64,000 bases of DNA from Astropecten irregularis (GCA_963971285.1 OZ020260.1:10450798-10514797), one strand, 5' to 3'. Positions 22,407 through 33,954 are shown, counted from the first letter of the stretch. Made by a program: numbers and translations. The notes: generated from the sequence alone by a model not told the origin.

Positions 22407-22576
22407 TTTTTATTAAACAAGAGTTAATGATGAATTTTTTATTTTGTCTTTTTTTTTTATTAACTTTTATTTTTAAATTGATTTGATCCCCAAATAGCCT
22501 ACCTGAATTGACACTAAAATGTTGACACTGAATTTTGAATCTTGCTTCACACAGTGACAGGCTGTTCTCACAGCTC

Positions 22577-22932
22577 TTAAAGGTATAATACATGATTGGT
22601 AAAGGTCACAGAACAGCACTCATACTTTATCAGATCCAACATGTACATAAAATAATAAACATGTGTAAATTTGAGCTCAATTGGACATCTGAGTCACAAG
22701 AAAATAGCGAAAACCTAACTAAATTTTTCTTATAAAACATATAGAATGGTTTTGATCTTACCCCGATATCAAAACTGTTTTCAGTCTTTGTTTGACTAAT
22801 TTCTGGCTAAATATACCATTTAAGGCGAAAATATGTTTCTACCAGCACCATCTTGATACCCCGTAAAGTTAATACGTAAATCTGTGAACATTTCTGTTTG
22901 GGTATGTTACCAATCCTGTATTCTACCTTTAA
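22577..22932 (+). mobile_element. Family-2 TTAA element, reference copy
   Basis: TTAAAGGTATAATACATGAT opens it and ATCCTGTATTCTACCTTTAA closes it. The right half (CTGGCTAAATATACC, CAGCACCATCTTG, ACGTAAATCTGTGAACATTT) is shared with family 1. The left half (CAGAACAGCACTCATAC, GGACATCTGAGTCACAAG) is not. Confidence 0.75.
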
Positions 22933-24244
22933 ATAGTTAAGTGCTCAGTCTTATACACGTATAGCAATGCAGGTATTGTATAGTTAACATTTCTGCATAC
23001 AGTCGCCTTTATTAAACAAGACTTGAATGATGAATATTTTTATTTGTCATTTTTTTTATTAACTTTGGTTTTTAAAATTGATTTTGAATATTGAATCTTG
23101 CTTCATACAGTGCCAGAATATGTTCACACTGCTCTAAAATGTAATTAAAAAGAAATAAAATTAGAAAAATTTCTGTAAACACGTATAATATCCACGGGAC
23201 AAATCGTCAACCATGGAACAACCAAGCACTGGCCAATTTCATTTATGATTTGACTGTACAGAATGCTTTAATTGTTTATACTTGCATCATTCTGTCATGC
23301 AGGTGCCTTGATTGGGTTTACATGTCTCGTCTTTCAGGCAATTTATCATGCTATGGGTGGTTTGCAACTTTGCATGATTGAAACCGCTCTACCGGTTTGG
23401 TTGTATGGTTTGGTTGTGTCGGCGTGGCCCTTGAAGGATCAGCCGTTACTTGGCAACATCATGTTAAATGGAATGAAATTGAATTGACGGAAACGTGACC
23501 GTGAAATCTACACAATGTTGAATGCAGTTTCAATCCAATTTACCACAAGGCCCGGCACTGTGAAAGTCCTGGTTTTTTTTTGTCTTGCCCCCGAGTGTGA
23601 TGCAAAAATACATGCATCATTGGAAATCTGTTATTAAAAAATCTTTTCATGTTTTTTTTCTTTGTGGTTTTATTTTTACTCTGGTATTAACATTTGACCT
23701 TCCAACCATTTACAGAAATGAAACTGGGTCATGAAACATTATCATGAAAATCACCAGCAATTTATGGCGGACAGCTAAAATAATGAAAATGTTGAGTGTT
23801 ATTGCATAATGAAAATGGGTTGTCGAGCAGTTAATGGTCTGATAAATTGATAATTTTGGATAAATTGCATCCTTGACAAATACATACTGTAGTTGTCATG
23901 ATGTAAATTTGCATTTGTTGGAACAAAACATTTTTAACTAGGGTAAAGGAATTGGGCTGATTTTGGTCCGAATGGGATGATTTTATTTATTTTATTTATC
24001 ACTGTGGTAACCGCATCACTTCATCATAATGTGATTTTCTTTTATTTGACCTCTTAGGTCATCTTTGCTTTTTTGCTAGTTTCTGCTTCGTCATGGTTAC
24101 CGTATACATGGACTTAAATCATTGCTAATGGTCGGTGTTGTTGTGATGCACTGAACATGGTCGCTTCTCTCTTGAGTGAAAATTTTAATGTTAGTCAGTT
24201 ATAAAAAGGGGAAATGTGTGTGCATAGTTTCGGCTATTATAGAT
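22933..24244. other. No gene seen
   Basis: It partly repeats 22430-22520 (TTTATTAACTTT, GAATCTTGCTTC) at 23040-23110, which suggests an old local duplication. Nothing else stands out. Confidence 0.3.
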
Positions 24245-24922
24245 TGAAGAGTTAGGAGGGTCTGATGTTTTGATCCTAGCAGGATCTTTCTGAAAGGCTG
24301 CTTAGAGTTAGGAGGGCCTGATGATTTGATCCTTGCAGGATCTTTCTGAAAGGCTGCTTAGAGTTAGGAGGGCCTGATGTTTCAATCCTTGCAGGATCTT
24401 TCTGAAAGGCTGCTTAGAGTGAGGTGGGCCTGACATTTCAATCCTAGCAGGATCTTTCTCAAAGGCTGCTCAGAGGAGTTAGGAGGGCTGATGTTTTGAT
24501 CCTAGCAGGATCTTTCTCAAAGGCTGCCCAGAGTTAGGAGGGCCTGATGTTTCCATCCTTGCAGGATCTTCCTCAAAGGCTGCTTAGAGTTAGGAAGGCC
24601 TGGCATTTCAATCCTAGTAGGATCTTTCTCAAAGGCTGTTTAGAGTTAGGAGGGCCTGATGTTTCAATCCTAGCAGGATCTTTCTCAAAGGCTGCTTAGA
24701 GTTAGAAAAGCCTGACATTTCAATCCTAGCAGGATCTTTCTCAAAGGCTGCTCAGAGTTAGGAGGGCCTGATGTTTCCATTCTAGCAGGATCTTTCTCAA
24801 AGGCTGCTTAGAGTTAGGAGGGCTTGATGTTTCAATCCAAGCAGGATCTTTCTCAAAGGCTGCTTAGAGTTAGGAGGGCCTGATGTTTTGATCCTAGCAG
24901 AATCTTCCTCAAAGGCTGCTGA
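24245..24922 (+). repeat. Tandem array, about 12 units of 56 bp, derived from family 7
   Basis: The unit is GAGTTAGGAGGGCCTGATG, TTTCAATCCTAGCAGGATC, TTTCTCAAAGGCTGCTTA. Units differ by a few substitutions; one has a GAG duplication and one ends GAATCTTCC. Each unit carries the hairpin GATCCTnGCAGGATC. The sequence is the terminal segment of the dispersed family-7 repeat. Confidence 0.9.
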
Positions 24923-24929
24923 TCACACA

Positions 24930-25235
24930 TCATGTATATACATGAAATGATACCGTAAACCTGTGAAAATTTGAGCTCAATCGGACATCTGAATCACAAG
25001 AAAATAGTGGACCTAATTTTTCTTATAAAACATAAAGAAAGGTTCTGATCTTACCCCGAGATTAAAACTGTTTTCAGTCTGTGTTTTTACTAATTTCTGG
25101 ATAAATACACCATTTCAGATTGAAATATTCTTACAATATGTTTCTACCAGCACCATCTTCATAACCTGAAAGTTGTACGTAAATCTGTGAACATTTCTGT
25201 GTATGTTTTAATACCAATCCTGTACTTACCTTTAA
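24930..25235 (+). mobile_element. Family-2 TTAA element, left end replaced by the tandem array
   Basis: It begins inside the family at AAATGATACCGTAAACCTGT and runs to CTTACCTTTAA. The terminal 50-60 bp are missing exactly where the tandem array stops. Confidence 0.65.
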
Positions 25236-25719
25236 TGAATAGAATGCTTTTCTGGAAATGAGCTTTTAAATAATCTTGCAGCGTCCATTGTTACTAACAT
25301 AATACCTCTGAGGGGTTTCTACCTTTCAATTAAACGAAGTAAAAAGCTATAAAATGATGACATAGAGACATTGACGGTAGTCATAGAGATTATTAGAAGA
25401 GGACGCGTATTATTGTATGTACGAAGGACTACTTGACTCCCTTTGACATTATGACAGGCTTCTTGTATCATCTTTCAAGTAGTACATTGCAGTACTTGGA
25501 TCAGGACATTAAACCTATTAAGGATTTGTATTCATTCTCCTAGTGCAGCATCCTCCTTAAAGAATCTTAAATCCATAGGACATGGAGGAAACAATACTAT
25601 ATTTGTCTGAGGGTTTGTTTTTTAATGGATTATATATTTCTCTTTGAATGCTGTGAGCATTGTGCTCATGTTGTGATCATGTTTACAGCCAGTGGCATGG
25701 ACGTGGACTCTTGTTACCT
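25236..25719. other. No gene or recognised repeat
   Basis: I see nothing in it. Confidence 0.35.
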
Positions 25720-26109
25720 GGGGCCAATTTCATAGAGCTGCTTAGCACAAACATTTGCGAAGCATGATATTTCTGTCTTAGTAAAAACAGGATTTACAAC
25801 CAAATTTCCGTGTGTTGTGTATCACTTGCAATAGCGCTCCGCACTAATGACGTCACAAAATCCCCGGATGTCAGACAAACATTGTCTCACGCACGTAGTG
25901 TACATGCACACGCACCAATGTATGCATGGTTGCAATGTTTGTCTGAGATCAAGTTTCAGCGCAAGTGCAGAGCGCTATTGTTATTTGGCTGTTGTTCTCC
26001 GCTGACCATAAATATCAAATGGAATTTTCAATGGTGGTTTGTTTTATTGGGCAAGCTATTTTTGTGCTAAGCAATTTAATGTGCTAAGCAGTTCTATGAA
26101 ATTGGCCCC
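25720..26109 (-). mobile_element. Family-5a element interrupted by a family-4 MITE
   Basis: Ends GGGGCCAATTTCATAGAGC and TCTATGAAATTGGCCCC. The internal GTGTATCACTTG and TTGGCTGTTGTT blocks are normally adjacent and are split by 25830-25979. Confidence 0.75.
25830..25979 (+). mobile_element. Family-4 MITE nested in family 5a
   Basis: AATAGCGCTCCGCACT to GCAGAGCGCTATT, flanked by AT on both sides. CRE at 25848-25855. It is younger than its host. Confidence 0.75.
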
Positions 26110-26605
26110 AGTATCTGTATAAATACTGTCCTGTCTATTTCCTCATGGTCCCGTTCGTCGTGCCAGCTGTTCGATACTACAAGGAAATACTGGTGTGTTC
26201 TGTCACCAGGCTGACAAAGCAGCCACCATCTCCTTGTCAGTTCCTTCCCTTCGATTTGGAGCGACAGTAAGGTTTTGTGAAACGTTTTGTGCTGCTTTAA
26301 GGAGGTTTACCTTGACATTTCAAAGCCCTCGGCATCTGTTTCTCTCTACGCAACCTGTGCAGGGATTCCCTTGCACTGCTTTATAATATGTGGGTTGTTG
26401 TTTTTTCCATACAACTGTACCCATGTCCATCGGTCATAACTTGATGTGGCATTCTTAAGATGTCTGTTCCGTCACTTAGCTTCTGGATCTCATCATTAGA
26501 TTAATTTGTCAGCCACTGCCTCCTTCACAATGGCTACAAACTGTAAAGATGCTGACATCAAGATGCTGATCAGCAGATGTTGTGCATAGATTTGCTTTGC
26601 TGATA
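26110..26605. other. No gene or recognised repeat
   Basis: It is slightly GC-richer at 26130-26380 but has no supported exon. Confidence 0.3.
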
Positions 26606-26985
26606 CATATTCATGAGGGAATGAAAGGCAGTATCCCATAATTGGCCCAATCATTATTGAATACTGTAGATTGCTTGACTCTTGCATATTCATAAGGGAA
26701 TGAAAGGCAGTATCCCGTAATAGCGCTCCGCACTTACGCTAAAAATAGCAACGGATCTCAGTCAAACATTGCAACCATGCACGCGTGCGTGTGTGTGCGC
26801 GTGCACACTACGTGTGTGAGTCAATGTTTGTCTGACATCCGGGGATTTTGTGACGTCATTAGTGCGGAGCGCTATTGGCCCAATCATTATTGAATAAATT
26901 GCTTGACTCTTGCATATTCATGAGGGAATGAAAGGCAGCATCCCATAATTGGCCCAATCATCATGAATATGCATTTATTCATCAT
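26606..26985 (+). repeat. Tandem repeat, about 79-bp unit, three copies
   Basis: Units start CATATTCATGAGGGAATG and continue AAAGGCAGTATCCCATAATT and GGCCCAATCATTATTGAAT. The starts are at 26606, 26685 and 26913. The second unit is split by the family-4 MITE at 26719-26876. Confidence 0.8.
26719..26876 (-). mobile_element. Family-4 MITE with empty site visible next door
   Basis: Ends AATAGCGCTCCGCACT and AGTGCGGAGCGCTATT. Neighbouring tandem units give the unoccupied target CCCATAATTGGCCC; here it reads CCCGTAAT-element-ATTGGCCC. This makes AT the duplicated dinucleotide. CRE at 26851-26858. Confidence 0.85.
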
Positions 26986-27477
26986 GCATTTTGTAATCAT
27001 CATTCACAGTCATGTACCTAGTACATTTATATGTCGACTGTCCCCTAGTTGACATTAAAATGTTTCCTTGTGTACATCTTGAAATGCCAAATAGTGATCT
27101 TAAGAAGGAAAAAATCATGACGATTCTCTTCCCCTGTAACCATCTGAGTGGAATAAATCTCCTTATGATAAGATTTTCAGAATGAAGGTTGACTCTGTCT
27201 GTATGTATACACATGACCTGTCACTGTCTCCTATCAATCTAAATTTGTCTTAATCCTTCTGTGTGTCTGACTCCAGACAGTGGGTGGATTTCATCACCAG
27301 GGAAATGTTAAAAGGATTTTTTTTTTTTGTGATGTAATTGCAGAGAGGTTTCTTTGAATCCATTGGTGTTGTTTATGTTGAGTCTGTCTGCGACATTAGG
27401 AGAAAGCCCAGCAAGAGAAAAGAGAAAGAGAAGAGAAAAGAAGCAAACTTGTTTAAATTGTGAAAGAATCACACTGT
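26986..27477. other. No gene seen
   Basis: A purine-rich AGAAAGAGAAGAGAAAAGAA stretch lies at about 27420-27445. No coding signal. Confidence 0.35.
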
Positions 27478-27849
27478 GAAAGGTAATATCATACTTTGGT
27501 TTTTGTCAAAGAAATGCAGATTCATGGGCAAAAATATCAAGACAGATACAGTAACAGTCATCTGTGAAATATCCAGTCCCATACGGTGGCCACGTTTTGA
27601 GAAAACTGTAAAAAATGCCCACAGCATTTTTTTTTATCTTTTAACTGTTATTTTTTATCTTTAAAAGATCAAAATTTGTTTGGTCAATGGTTTTACTCTT
27701 TTCGGATAAATACAGCATTTCAGGCAGAAAAAATGTTAATGGCATGTTTCTACCATAACCATCTTTATACCCTGTAAGTTATGGGTAAATTATCTGTGCA
27801 GATTTCTGTTTCGGTATGCTACCAAAGTATAATAGTTCAGTACCTTTAA
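27478..27849 (+). mobile_element. Family-1 TTAA element
   Basis: Left GAAAGGTAATATCATAC, right AAGTATAATAGTTCAGTACC then TTTAA. Like the copy ending at 20339, it has an extra CAGTA before the last ACC, suggesting a subfamily. Confidence 0.75.
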
Positions 27850-28404
27850 TGTACAGTAGTTTTGATTCTTAGATTGTGAAGGATAGAGTGAAAATTAGGG
27901 GAAAAAATCAAGGGGTCGGAAGGGGTGTGGTATATGCAAATTAGAAGCTAAGCTAGCCAATCAGTGAAAGGAGAGAATACTTTTGACCAATCAGTGCAGA
28001 TTTTTCTGACTTTTATTTCAGGCTCTGCAGCTCCCTTGTCCTTTAATAATGGTAGATTCTCCAAACAAAAGTGGCTTTGTTACATAACTAAATAGTGTGG
28101 CAAACTCTTTTTAAATCACCAGAATTAATCAATTTAGATGTGTCCTTAGAATATGTCCTATTGTATGCATTGTGTCATTGTGCAATGACTGTTTTTATTC
28201 CTACTTTATACTTGGAAGTACATACAGTGTGCTCACACAATGAGGGCAGTTATATACATTGAATCTTTGAACCTTATTCAGAGTCATAAAGCGTGTGACA
28301 AGGAAATTGCTGGATTTGGGGCGGCAATTACTAGGAGTGTGTTGTGCTCCCATTATGACACTCACAGGCATCACACAGCATGATCTTTGGCAGTGGTTGG
28401 TCTT
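27850..28404. other. No gene or recognised repeat
   Basis: I see nothing in it. Confidence 0.35.
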
Positions 28405-28526
28405 GGGGCCTGTTTGTTTAATGCACAGGATCACAAATCTTGCGGATCCAGATCCTTTTTTAGTGTACCCTGCATAGGACGTGGATCTCTAAATCTGGGA
28501 TCCTTTGCTTTAAACAAACAGGCCCT
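28405..28526. mobile_element. 122-bp palindromic MITE, ends GGGCCTGTTTGTTTA
   Basis: GGGGCCTGTTTGTTTAATGC pairs with TTTAAACAAACAGGCCC, and AGGATC/GGATCC motifs pair inside. Non-coding. Confidence 0.65.
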
Positions 28527-28933
28527 TAATTGTCCCCTAATCAATCCTTGGTCTGGACATGGTTAATGTTTATGGGTAATAATTCATACATGTGTACATA
28601 TGTACATGCATGATTGTTGTATGTATGTAACACATGCTATGTTGATTGGTTGTGGTGTAACTGGATCGGTTAATGTATGTACCAGCAGCTACATACATGT
28701 ATGTACAATGTCGCTGAATATAATGTAGCTACGTTCCCAGAGTAATTGACATAGCGCATAGACTGGTTTGCAAGTACCGTGGTTTTTGTCATCTAGCCAT
28801 TAGCCAAGCTTAACAGAGTCTGCTATAGGGGTGCAGACCTGTACATGTAAATAATTTGCCATGAGCTCCCATGCAAAATGGCCAATTGAATTAAAAATAG
28901 TAAAATATTCACAAGTTTCGCAGGCAATCAAGC
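28527..28933. other. No gene seen
   Basis: It has many ATGTACATGT-type short palindromes and is otherwise featureless. Confidence 0.35.
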
Positions 28934-29106
28934 TATAGAGGTTATTCACGTGACGTCATTGGCCGTCAAGCACAATGATTGCACACGCGAAACAATACGC
29001 TTCAGTGCACAGGCAACGTGCAATGTCCTACGGGTAACCATGGACAACATAGAAAAGCTTGAAGGCCAATCACGTGATTTTATGACGTCGGTGAATAACC
29101 TCTATA
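28934..29106. mobile_element. 173-bp foldback MITE with E-box and CRE in its arms
   Basis: TATAGAGGTTATTCACGTGA pairs with GTGAATAACCTCTATA at the right. The left arm has CACGTGACGTCATTGGCC and the right arm GGCCAATCACGTGA. TATA or TA may be the target duplication. Confidence 0.75.
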
Positions 29107-29463
29107 CACCAAAATGAAGCTGAAATGTTTAGTGCATGGGTTACCAGCCAAGCCTTCATGTGATGTGCTTGGATGTGTGACTGGTACTCCGCATCTTTCT
29201 GCTTACCATAGATATTTTTGCTTTGCAGTATTTCCTCCCATGTGTATGAGTTGTAATTTCCTGTGATTTCCTTTGGCATTTTCAAGTGTTGCCGTGTCAG
29301 AAAATGATTGTTAAACTTTCGGACGTATGGAAATATTTGATGATGAATTGATCATGTAAATTTGAAATTTCGAGAATTTCTAAGGACACAAAAGTTTCCT
29401 AATCCTTGCTCACACTACCCTTAGTTTATTTTAAGTCACTCACAGTCACATATGTTAACACCA

Positions 29464-29704
29464 GGGGCCAATTTCATGAAGCTGCTAAGCAAAAAAAAAT
29501 TGCTTAGCACAAAAATGTCTTGCCCAATAAAACAAACCACCATTCCATTTGATATTCATGGTCAATTAACAAACAACAGCCAAAGAACAATCACAAGTGA
29601 TCCACAACACACGGAAATTTGGTTGTTAGTCCTGTTTTTTATTAAGACAGAGATTTGATGGTTAGCAAAATATTTGTGCTAAGCAGGGCCGTGAAATTGG
29701 CGCC
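29464..29704 (+). mobile_element. Family-5a MITE
   Basis: GGGGCCAATTTCATGAAGC at the left and GTGAAATTGGCGCC at the right. Internal AACAAACCACCATTCC and CGGAAATTTGGTTGTTAG blocks are intact. Confidence 0.7.
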
Positions 29705-29801
29705 TGATGGTTCCAGGTGTTCATTGCCTTACCATTGTGAACAGCATTATTGTTTGCCTTGTACATTGTACATGTATGTACAATATTGTATGAGTGCTTT
29801 T

Positions 29802-29889
29802 TACCCTTAAGATTTTATCCATTTTTTTTTCTTTTTAAGAATTTTTACCCTTAAGATTTTATCCATTTTTTTTCTTTTTAAGAATTTTA
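29802..29889 (+). repeat. Two-copy tandem repeat, about 42 bp
   Basis: ACCCTTAAGATTTTATCCAT followed by a T run and CTTTTTAAGAATTTT, duplicated almost perfectly. It looks recent. Confidence 0.8.
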
Positions 29890-30249
29890 TGATGAGTCCC
29901 TGATGTAGTGCTATGCCAGTTTGGATGACTGCATCTGCGTAAAAGGGATGGTTGGAATCGTTGCCATGGCAACAGAAACAAAGAGACGGAGGGTTTGATG
30001 TATTTTAGTCATGAATAATTTGGTTGTCGTGGCAGCACTTTGCAGCGAGGGCAAACGGTCTATCTTGAATGTCTTGTCAGATCTTGGACTTCATGACCAT
30101 CATTCAATTGTCAACATTTCTTAGTATTTTAAAGTGTAAAGTGTAATGTACTTTGAAATGCTATGCTTTTTCATGCAGGTTTTTCATAAAAAACATACAC
30201 AAGAGGACATAAATGAAAGTTCAAGAACAAACAATAAGAGATCAAAAGC
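29890..30249. other. No gene or recognised repeat
   Basis: I see nothing in it. Confidence 0.35.
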
Positions 30250-30422
30250 AATAGCGCTCCGCACTAATGACGTCACAAAATCCCCGTATGTCAGACAAAC
30301 ACTGTCTCACACACGTACATAGTGTACATAGTACATGGACACGCACACGCACACACCACTGTATGGTTGCAATGTTTGTCTGAGATCCGGTGCTATTTTT
30401 AGCGCAAGTGCGGAGCACTATT
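30250..30422 (+). mobile_element. Family-4 MITE
   Basis: AATAGCGCTCCGCACT to GTGCGGAGCACTATT, AT on both sides. CRE at 30268-30275. The CACAC-rich core is expanded relative to other copies. Confidence 0.75.
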
Positions 30423-31072
30423 CATTTCTCCATGGTCTGATCGACTTCAGACCGTAATTTGACGGTCCACATGGCGAGGCAGCTTGGCTAGTCTGGTACC
30501 AGTTCAAATGTCAAGCGGTTGTACGCATATGTATGTACAGATGCCAGACGCAACCTGTAATGTGGCATGCAACTCGAGTCCCTAAATGACGTCATTGTGT
30601 TTGCAAACACGCTAAAACTTGACCTCGCGCTTTTCGTATTTTGGGCAAAGTGGAGGGAGAAATAAAACTACTCTAAATAGTGTATTCAGTATAATTATAC
30701 TTGACAAATGTTAATTTATGTGTATTATTATGTCCACATTCTACCAGAAAATACAAAAACTCAAAATACCGACCCAAGTATTTATGTTGGGCTTTAAATA
30801 TATATTTTATGCAAAATGATGGCACTTCAGACATATTTACTGCATTGCATCCATGGACATTTGACCTTCTTTTATTAAATACCGCTAGAATCGTGGCTCA
30901 TTCAAAGAATGTAAATTAGAGCTAGGACAATTCTTCAAAGGAATCAATGGCTGGAATTGTCTAGGAATATGAGTGTTTATAATGTAATCCCAGAATTTAT
31001 TTTTACCAAGGTAAAAAATTGACCTTCATTTGTAAGAGATATTTGCAGTGAATTGTTATAAATTAAGTGTTT
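30423..31072. other. No gene seen
   Basis: A stand-alone CRE TGACGTCA lies at 30587-30594 in otherwise unique sequence. Confidence 0.3.
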
Positions 31073-31421
31073 TTAAAGGTAGTATCATACTTTGGTAAGA
31101 AACCAAAACAGAAATGTTCACAGATTTACCTATAACTTACATGGTATGAAGATGGTGCTGGTAGAAACATACTGTTGATATTTTTCTGCCTGAAATGGTG
31201 TAGGCCTATTTAACCAGAAATTAGTAAAACAACGACCAAAAATCTTTTTGATGTTTTAAAAGATCAAGAAATACTGTGCCTGTTTTTCACTGTTTTCTCA
31301 AAAAAATGGGCAACGTTGGGACTGAAATTTTCACAGATGACTGTTACTGTATCTGTCTTGGTATTTTTGCCCATGAATCTGTATTTCTTTGATAAAAACC
31401 AAAGTATGATACTGCCTTTAA
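31073..31421 (-). mobile_element. Family-1 TTAA element
   Basis: Bounded by TTAA; it lacks part of the AAATAAAAGAGAAAAGACTT block. It shares its right TTAA with the next, inverted copy. Confidence 0.75.
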
Positions 31422-31553
31422 AGGCAATATCGTACTTTGTTTTTTTTGTCAAACAAATGCAGATTCATGGGCAAAAATATCAAGACAGATACAGTAACAG
31501 TCATGTGTGAAAATTTCAGTCCCATACGGTGCCCACTTTTTGAGAAAACAGTG
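31418..31553 (+). mobile_element. Family-1 TTAA element, first third only
   Basis: AGGCAATATCGTACTTTG, AAATGCAGATTCATGGGC and CCCATACGGTGCCCACTTTT are present and the copy stops at GAAAACAGTG. With the previous copy it forms a mirror pair around one TTTAAA. Confidence 0.7.
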
Positions 31554-31562
31554 TTACCATCC

Positions 31563-31706
31563 AGAGGCCGATTTCATTAACACTTTGCGATCATCGCTAA
31601 AGCCCAAATAGCTAAACTCAAAATTGCAATGCAAATTAGCGATTGATTATCTGTTTAGTGATGGATTTGAGGTTTAGCGATGATCGCAAAGCATTATTTA
31701 AGTCGG
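31563..31706. mobile_element. Palindromic MITE, TTTGCGATCATCGCTAAAG type
   Basis: GAGGCCGATTTCATTAACAC and TTTGCGATCATCGCTAAAG pair with GTTTAGCGATGATCGCAAAG and AAGTCGGCTGTTTC. A second copy is at 35892-36016. Confidence 0.65.
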
Positions 31707-31894
31707 CTGTTTCAAAGACAATTACATAGTGTAATATTAGAAAAGATCAAAATATCTCTTTCTTGTAGTTTCAGCCTAATAACTTTGATAACTTTGATAA
31801 CTTAACTTTTTCATTATATAGTATGATTTCCTGAAATCCTGGTGTTTTACATTTTATAGAAAAATACATTTAAGAGCTCAACATATCACATCAG

Positions 31895-32125
31895 GGGGCC
31901 AATTTCATAGAGCTACTTTAGCATCAAACTTAGCTTAAGCACCAAAAACCTTGGTAAATAACATCAGTATGCCAGCCAAAAATTATGCTCAGCAAACAAT
32001 GGGCAAATACAAGTCAAAAGCAGTAAATATCACATGAAAATTTGGTTGATAATCCTGTTTGATCAAGGAAGACTTTTCATGCTTAAGACATTGTTGTGCT
32101 TAAGCAGCTTTATGAAATTGGCCCT
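31895..32125 (+). mobile_element. Family-5b MITE
   Basis: GGGGGCCAATTTCATAGAGC to TTATGAAATTGGCCC, with internal ATGCCAGCCAAAAATTATGC and GTTTGATCAAGGAAGAC blocks. Confidence 0.7.
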
Positions 32126-32687
32126 AGCTGATTTGGGTTGTAACTCCAAAAACAAAAGTTCATAGCAATGTTTACACAGTCACTTATCAAAACAGAAAAG
32201 ATTATTAATTAACCTTTTTCCGGGAAATATTGACACTGAATTTGATAAATGTTTGAAAGGTTAGTTTTATGATATTGAAATCTAAATGATCAGCACAAGT
32301 ACGCTCATGCTTCATTCTATATGTAAATTACTTTTATTAAAAACAAAATTGATTATTTGGTTAGTAAATTACTTGGTTAATTCAGTACTGTGGTTATTTT
32401 AGTAAATGTACGTCTGACTATCTGCAAGCCATTTTTTGTAGTTTGTACACAAAATGCATGGTGTACAGAAACGTAGAAATTAGACTTGGATGGTACAGTC
32501 AGAGGATTATGGGTCATTTATTTTTCATTGCGATTCAAATTGATTTTAAAGCTGGGGATTTGGAGTAACCTAGCAATCATCATGCGTCATTGATATTTCT
32601 GAAGTCCTGTTTATACCAAGAGGTGCACTCTTTAATGGACGTTCGTAAAAATGCAAAAATGAAAGCAAATTTTATAAGCAATAATCA
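32126..32687. other. No gene or recognised repeat
   Basis: I see nothing in it. Confidence 0.35.
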
Positions 32688-32981
32688 GGGCCCAATTACA
32701 TGGAATCAGTTACGGCCTATTTTTGTGCTAACGGACTCTGCTACGCGTGGAATCTATTTCATGGAATCCGTAAGCAAGACTCTCGGTTAGCGAAGAATTT
32801 CTAGGGTAACCGTGATCATTTTCTGCTAACGGACTGTCGTATGCATTCTACACAAATTCCTTGCTTACCGTTACCAAAAAGGAAACTCCTCCGTGAAATA
32901 CGCTAACCGTAACCAAAACAATTATGCTACCGTAAGCGAAGAAGTTTTGCTAACGGTAACGGATTCCATGAAATTGGGCCC
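32688..32981. mobile_element. Family-5c MITE, ends GGGCCCAATTNCATGGAATC
   Basis: Inverted ends GGGCCCAATTACATGGAATC and GATTCCATGAAATTGGGCCC. The interior repeats GCTAACGGTAA/CCGTTAGC motifs and CGTTACCAAAA. A second copy is at 53886-54190. Confidence 0.7.
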
Positions 32982-33055
32982 AGGTTTGATGTTTGAAGGC
33001 ATTGTATGGTCAGTTCACTCATTTATTAGAGTAATTGACTGATGCAATGCATTCA

Positions 33056-33145
33056 AAGAGAGACAAAAAACTGACTGGAGTGGGATTCGAACCTGCAACC
33101 TACAGAATACCATACCAGCACTCAAGTCAGCATTCAGTGTGCCGT
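33056..33145 (-). repeat. Fragment of tRNA-armed repeat (family 8)
   Basis: GACTGGAGTGGGATTCGAACC and the CAGAATACCATACCAGCACT stretch are present; the A box is lost. Confidence 0.45.
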
Positions 33146-33177
33146 TGTCAATTATGTATTGTGTGGTTGCTATACTA

Positions 33178-33542
33178 TTAAAGGTACTATCATACTTTGG
33201 TAAGAGACCAAAACAGAAATGTTCACAGATTTACGTATAACTTACAGGGTATGAAGAGGGTGGTGGTAGAAACATACCATTAAAATATTTCCGTCTGAAA
33301 TGGTGTATTTATCCAGAAATGAGTAAAACAACGACCAAAAATCTTTTTGATCTTTTAAAAGATCAAAAATAAAAGAGAAAAGACTTAAGAAATACTGTGG
33401 CCGTTTTTCACTGTTTTCTCAAAAAGTGGGCACCGTATGGGACTGAAATTTTCACAGATGACTGTTACTGTATCTTCCTTGATATCTTTGCGCATGAATC
33501 TGTATTTCTTTGATAAAAACCAAAGTATGAAATTACCTTTAA
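33178..33542 (-). mobile_element. Family-1 TTAA element, full length
   Basis: TTAAAGGTACTATCATAC to GTATGAAATTACCTTTAA; all internal blocks are present. Confidence 0.8.
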
Positions 33543-33954
33543 GTATTAATGTATGAGAAAGTATGGATGAAAATTCTCATGGTCTGAACATCCAGGAAGG
33601 AAATGACTGACATAATTGTTTTGTTCTCTCCTTTTCATTTCTATCATCTTTATTAATGTATCACCCCATCCTGCATCATTGTTTACATACTTCTCCATCT
33701 TCTTTAATCTTCTTTCTGTACCCTTTTCATTACCCTTTTCATCCCCATTCCTCTCAGCATGCATGTATCTTCACCTCTTTGTTAAAAATTGTCCACCTTT
33801 GATTTTGCCTACCCCCACACCCCTTTGTGCCCCCACCTGCCTACATGTACCCCTATCCTCCCTGGTCACTCTGACCTCCCTCCCTTTTGTTCTAATCCTC
33901 TCATCCATTTATGTGTATCTTTACTTGCGTGTTCTTGTCCTCTTGTCATTTAGC
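33543..33954. other. Pyrimidine-rich stretch, no gene
   Basis: 33625-33960 is strongly C/T-rich on the plus strand. The open frame that crosses it is a composition effect. Confidence 0.35.

Noticed and set aside
24245..24922. CRISPR-like array
   Set aside because: The units are contiguous with no unique spacers, and the genome is eukaryotic.
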